A DNA stretch of 64,000 nt from Dechloromonas sp. A34. Its GTDB lineage: Bacteria; Pseudomonadota; Gammaproteobacteria; Burkholderiales; Rhodocyclaceae. The stretch lies in contig NZ_CP102486.1 of assembly GCF_026261605.1 (NCBI RefSeq), positions 3,534,001-3,598,000 of the forward strand. The letters are read 5' to 3'. Every line of letters starts with the position of its first letter. Position 1 is the stretch's first letter. Position numbers and translations under genes: made by a program. The notes below the pieces were generated by a model. That model saw only the letters and a list, made by a program, of their open reading frames with translations, was not told the origin of the DNA and did not search any database. Below are positions 61,743-64,000 of the stretch, piece by piece.

Positions 61743-63029
61743 TTAGAAGGACATCGAGACTTGCGTACCCAACAGCCAGGCGCTGTCGCTGTAAGTCCCC
61801 TTAACCAGGCCACGGGCCGGGCGCTGGTCATTGTTGATATCTGCATCCTTAACATAGAGATAGGCGCCACCCAGGTCCACTGTGATGTTTTTCGCCGACT
61901 TCCACTGCAGGCCGAGGCTGAACCAGGTGCGATCGTTGTCCGGGAGGGAAACCAGGCGATGCTCGGCATCCTTGACCGGCGTCTGGTCATAGGCGATCCC
62001 CGCCTTGAGCTTGATCGAATCGTTCAGCTTGTAATTCGCACCGACTGCGAATCGCCAGGTATCGCGGAAATCGGTATCGAGGGTTTGCAGCAGCGTGCCG
62101 GAACTACGATAGATATCGACCTTCGGAATGCTGCTCCACCCCGTCCAGGAGATGTCGCCAAGCACTTCCACACGGTCGCCGATGCCTTGCGAAACGCTCA
62201 GAATGAACGTATCCGGCAAGGTAATCTTGGCGTTAGCCCCGCCGGAAGACGTGGGCGTCGCAGCCGGTCCGGAAACCGACACGTCGCCACTGGTTTCGTA
62301 TTTCACCTTGGAACGGTATGAAAAGCCGACTTTGGTTTGCGGTGCAAGCGTCAGCAGGCCGCCGACATTCCATCCCCAGGCCGAATCATCGAGCTTCAGG
62401 GTCGCCGTGGTTAAACAGCCGGCGCCAAAAGGCAGCGTACAGGTGGTCGCACCCGGATTGGCCGACACTGCGGCGGTCCGCACATATTTGGCGTCGATCC
62501 TTTGCCAGTTCAAACCTGCCCCCACGGACAACCACTCATTGGCGCGCCACGCCACCGAAGGATTCAGGTTAACCGTCTTGATTTCGAAACTGCGCGACTG
62601 CGCGGCACCGATCCAGGAGTCGTCATAGTCGGTTTTCAGGCCGAATGGCGCACCAATTCCGAGACCGACATAGACATCCTTCGCCACGCCCCACGAAAGG
62701 TAGGCATTGGGAATAAAACCCAGCGCGCCACCATTACCGCCGTCACCGGTCAATCCGGGACTCACCGAGCCGCTGTTCGAGAATTCGAAGTTGGTCTTGA
62801 CCGCGACGATGCCGCCGGAAACCTGAAGCCCTTGCAACTGGGTCATCCCGGCCGGGTTATAGAAGATCGTGCTGGCATTTTCTGCGACAGCGGCGGAGCC
62901 GGCGCCGGCGTTGCCGAGGCCACTGGCATTCTGCTCTCCCAGCAACTGGAAGCCGGCAGCCGCCGCACTCCCGGAAAAAGCAACCGCAATCAGCGCCGGA
63001 ATCAGGCGCGGGGTGATGATTTTTTGCAT
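61743..63029 (-). CDS. fadL: FadL-type outer-membrane long-chain fatty acid transporter
   Basis: A 428-residue outer-membrane protein: signal peptide (LIPALIAVAFSGSAAAAG), then the hatch signature FQLLGEQNASGLGNAGAGSAA and ASTIFYNPAGMT, a 14-strand beta-barrel pattern, and a C-terminal LGTQVSMSF. It carries long-chain fatty acids (or hydrophobic aromatics, as in TodX) across the outer membrane. The beta-oxidation genes on both sides favour fatty acids. Two CAAAC-GTTTG boxes lie upstream. Confidence 0.92.
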   Translation of the reverse strand: MQKIITPRLIPALIAVAFSGSAAAAGFQLLGEQNASGLGNAGAGSAAVAENASTIFYNPAGMTQLQGLQVSGGIVAVKTNFEFSNSGSVSPGLTGDGGNGGALGFIPNAYLSWGVAKDVYVGLGIGAPFGLKTDYDDSWIGAAQSRSFEIKTVNLNPSVAWRANEWLSVGAGLNWQRIDAKYVRTAAVSANPGATTCTLPFGAGCLTTATLKLDDSAWGWNVGGLLTLAPQTKVGFSYRSKVKYETSGDVSVSGPAATPTSSGGANAKITLPDTFILSVSQGIGDRVEVLGDISWTGWSSIPKVDIYRSSGTLLQTLDTDFRDTWRFAVGANYKLNDSIKLKAGIAYDQTPVKDAEHRLVSLPDNDRTWFSLGLQWKSAKNITVDLGGAYLYVKDADINNDQRPARGLVKGTYSDSAWLLGTQVSMSF

Positions 63030-63092
63030 AGGTTTGTCTCCAGTTATGTTTTATTTGGGATATTTCCCGTTACTGCTGCTCGAATTAAATCT

Positions 63093-63106
63093 CAAACACG
63101 CGTTTG
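63093..63106. promoter_or_regulatory. PsrA/FadR-like operator upstream of fadL
   Basis: CAAACACGCGTTTG, a perfect CAAAC-N4-GTTTG palindrome, the form bound by PsrA-type TetR regulators that respond to long-chain acyl groups. It lies 64 bp before the fadL ATG. Confidence 0.6.
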
Positions 63107-63131
63107 AAATGCTGTTTCATTTGCACTAATT

Positions 63132-63141
63132 CAAACGTTTG
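63132..63141. promoter_or_regulatory. Second CAAAC/GTTTG box between fadL and the next beta-oxidation gene
   Basis: CAAACGTTTG without spacer, 22 bp after the stop of the gene at 63163 (which reads leftwards) and 26 bp upstream of the first box. Two boxes in tandem suggest cooperative control of fadL. Confidence 0.45.
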
Positions 63142-63162
63142 TTGGAAATAAACAACAACTCT

Positions 63163-64000
63163 TTATTGCCTGCTACGAAAGTTGAGCGGCCCTCCGGTAA
63201 ATGGGGCAAAGCCGGTGCCAAATATTACACCGGCATCTGCCAGATCGGCATCGGCCACCATGCCATCGGCAACCAGTTGCTCAACCCGATCGACCAGCGG
63301 CTTGACCAGGCGCTCAGCCAGCCCCGGGGGAATTGATCCCGGCGCGCCCTTACCGGCCTTGCCTTCCGACCAGCCATAAAAGCCCTGCCCCGATTTCTTG
63401 CCCAACTGGCCTTTTTCGACGCGGGACAGCAGGCAGCACGGCGCTTCGGAGCCGCCGGCCAGTTCCTTGCCGGCCGCCATGGCGATATCGAGGCCAACTG
63501 TATCGATCAGTTCGATCGGCCCCATCGGCATGCCGAAGGCGAGCATTGCCTCGTCGACGGTTTCGGGGGCAACACCCTCGTCGACCGCCCGCATGGCTTC
63601 CAGCATGTAAGGCGCCAGCACGGCATTGACCAGAAAGCCCGGGGCGCTCCTCACCGGCAGCGGCAGCTTGTCGATCTGGCGGACGAAGGCGCAGGCCACC
63701 TGCACGCAGGCCCGGTCGGCCCCATCGGCCTCGACCACCTCGACCAGCGGCATCATGGCCACCGGGTTGAAGAAATGAATGCCGACCAAGCGCTCGGGCT
63801 GGTTCAGTACCGTACGCAAGTCCTCGAGGCGCAGGCTGGAGGTATTGGTCGCCAGTAGCGCCCCCGGCTTCAGCTTCGGCTCAAGGCCGCGCAACAGCGC
63901 GTGCTTGGCTTCGAGGTTTTCAAAAATGGCCTCGATGACGACATCGGCATGCGCCACGCCATCGCCGTTCACATCCGGAATCAGCCGATCGAAGGCCGCC
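63163..64000 (-). CDS. 3-hydroxyacyl-CoA dehydrogenase (FadB/FadJ-type), partial
   Basis: At least 279 residues; the frame is open to the window end, so the N-terminus (and probably a crotonase half) lies outside. Seen: ADVVIEAIFENLEAKHALL, TNTSSLRLEDL, the catalytic His region GIHFFNPVAMMPLVEVV, and the C-terminal domain (APGFLVNAVLAPYMLEA, GFYGWSEG, GTGFAPFTGGPL). The C-terminal GFAPFTGGPL is typical of FadJ/FadB multifunctional enzymes. It is a second dehydrogenase besides the FadN-like protein, upstream of fadL in the same direction. Confidence 0.88.
   Translation of the reverse strand, partial: AAFDRLIPDVNGDGVAHADVVIEAIFENLEAKHALLRGLEPKLKPGALLATNTSSLRLEDLRTVLNQPERLVGIHFFNPVAMMPLVEVVEADGADRACVQVACAFVRQIDKLPLPVRSAPGFLVNAVLAPYMLEAMRAVDEGVAPETVDEAMLAFGMPMGPIELIDTVGLDIAMAAGKELAGGSEAPCCLLSRVEKGQLGKKSGQGFYGWSEGKAGKGAPGSIPPGLAERLVKPLVDRVEQLVADGMVADADLADAGVIFGTGFAPFTGGPLNFRSRQ

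Overview
The window is GC-rich, dense bacterial DNA of betaproteobacterial type. A clade II (Sec-exported) nitrous oxide reductase locus, a RegB/RegA pair, fatty-acid genes typical of the group and the layout nosZ, three regulators, nosZ recall Rhodocyclales, most likely Dechloromonas/Azonexus. That assignment is from memory of gene content, not from a search. No rRNA, tRNA, CRISPR array, phage module or transposase was recognised.

Layout. 1-5.2 kb: an HME-RND metal efflux operon (adaptor, pump, DUF3240, outer-membrane factor). 5.2-8.9 kb: a diheme cytochrome c with a small secreted protein, a RegB/RegA redox two-component system and an MlaC-like protein. 9.5-11.0 kb: a leftward copper-delivery trio (PCuAC, SCO1, FixH-like). 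11.2-34.3 kb: the nos region. It holds two nosZ genes whose mature products differ at about one residue. Between them lie three signalling genes: a kinase with a c-heme-type periplasmic domain, a REC-kinase and a NarL-type regulator. Then come two cytochromes c, nosB, nosD, nosG, nosH, nosF, nosL and nosY. A 2,206-bp block carrying nosFLY is present twice as a direct repeat. The copies are separated by 3.2 kb of unrelated genes (scpB, a secreted protein, a ceramidase-like protein, an HDOD protein). Only the second copy runs into an intact tlpA-like gene; the first ends in a 16-codon stump of it.

34.4-37.5 kb: a DUF4062/NB-ARC NLR-like protein with a small monooxygenase-fold gene. 37.6-45 kb: a NitT/TauT-type ABC transporter, a DctB-like kinase, an isomerase and a DctD-like sigma54 activator in one run, preceded by a well-spaced -24/-12 promoter and an 18-bp palindrome. 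45-47.5 kb: a Dcu-type C4-dicarboxylate carrier and an outer-membrane protein sharing a region with a perfect CRP-type site.

47.6-52.4 kb: a chromosomal integron. Its integrase gene carries an in-frame TAG, and leftward cassettes are separated by recognisable attC sites. Two cassette proteins look HEPN-like, and two other cassette genes carry one-base frameshifts. 52.4-64 kb: a leftward fatty-acid beta-oxidation cluster (acyl-CoA dehydrogenase, flavin oxidoreductase, acyl-CoA ligase, thiolase, hydroxyacyl-CoA dehydrogenases, FadL) with PsrA-like operator palindromes. Its acyl-CoA ligase is split by one missing base.

The physiology is that of a denitrifying or N2O-respiring bacterium oxidising organic and fatty acids, with copper supply, redox sensing and N2O reductase genes side by side.
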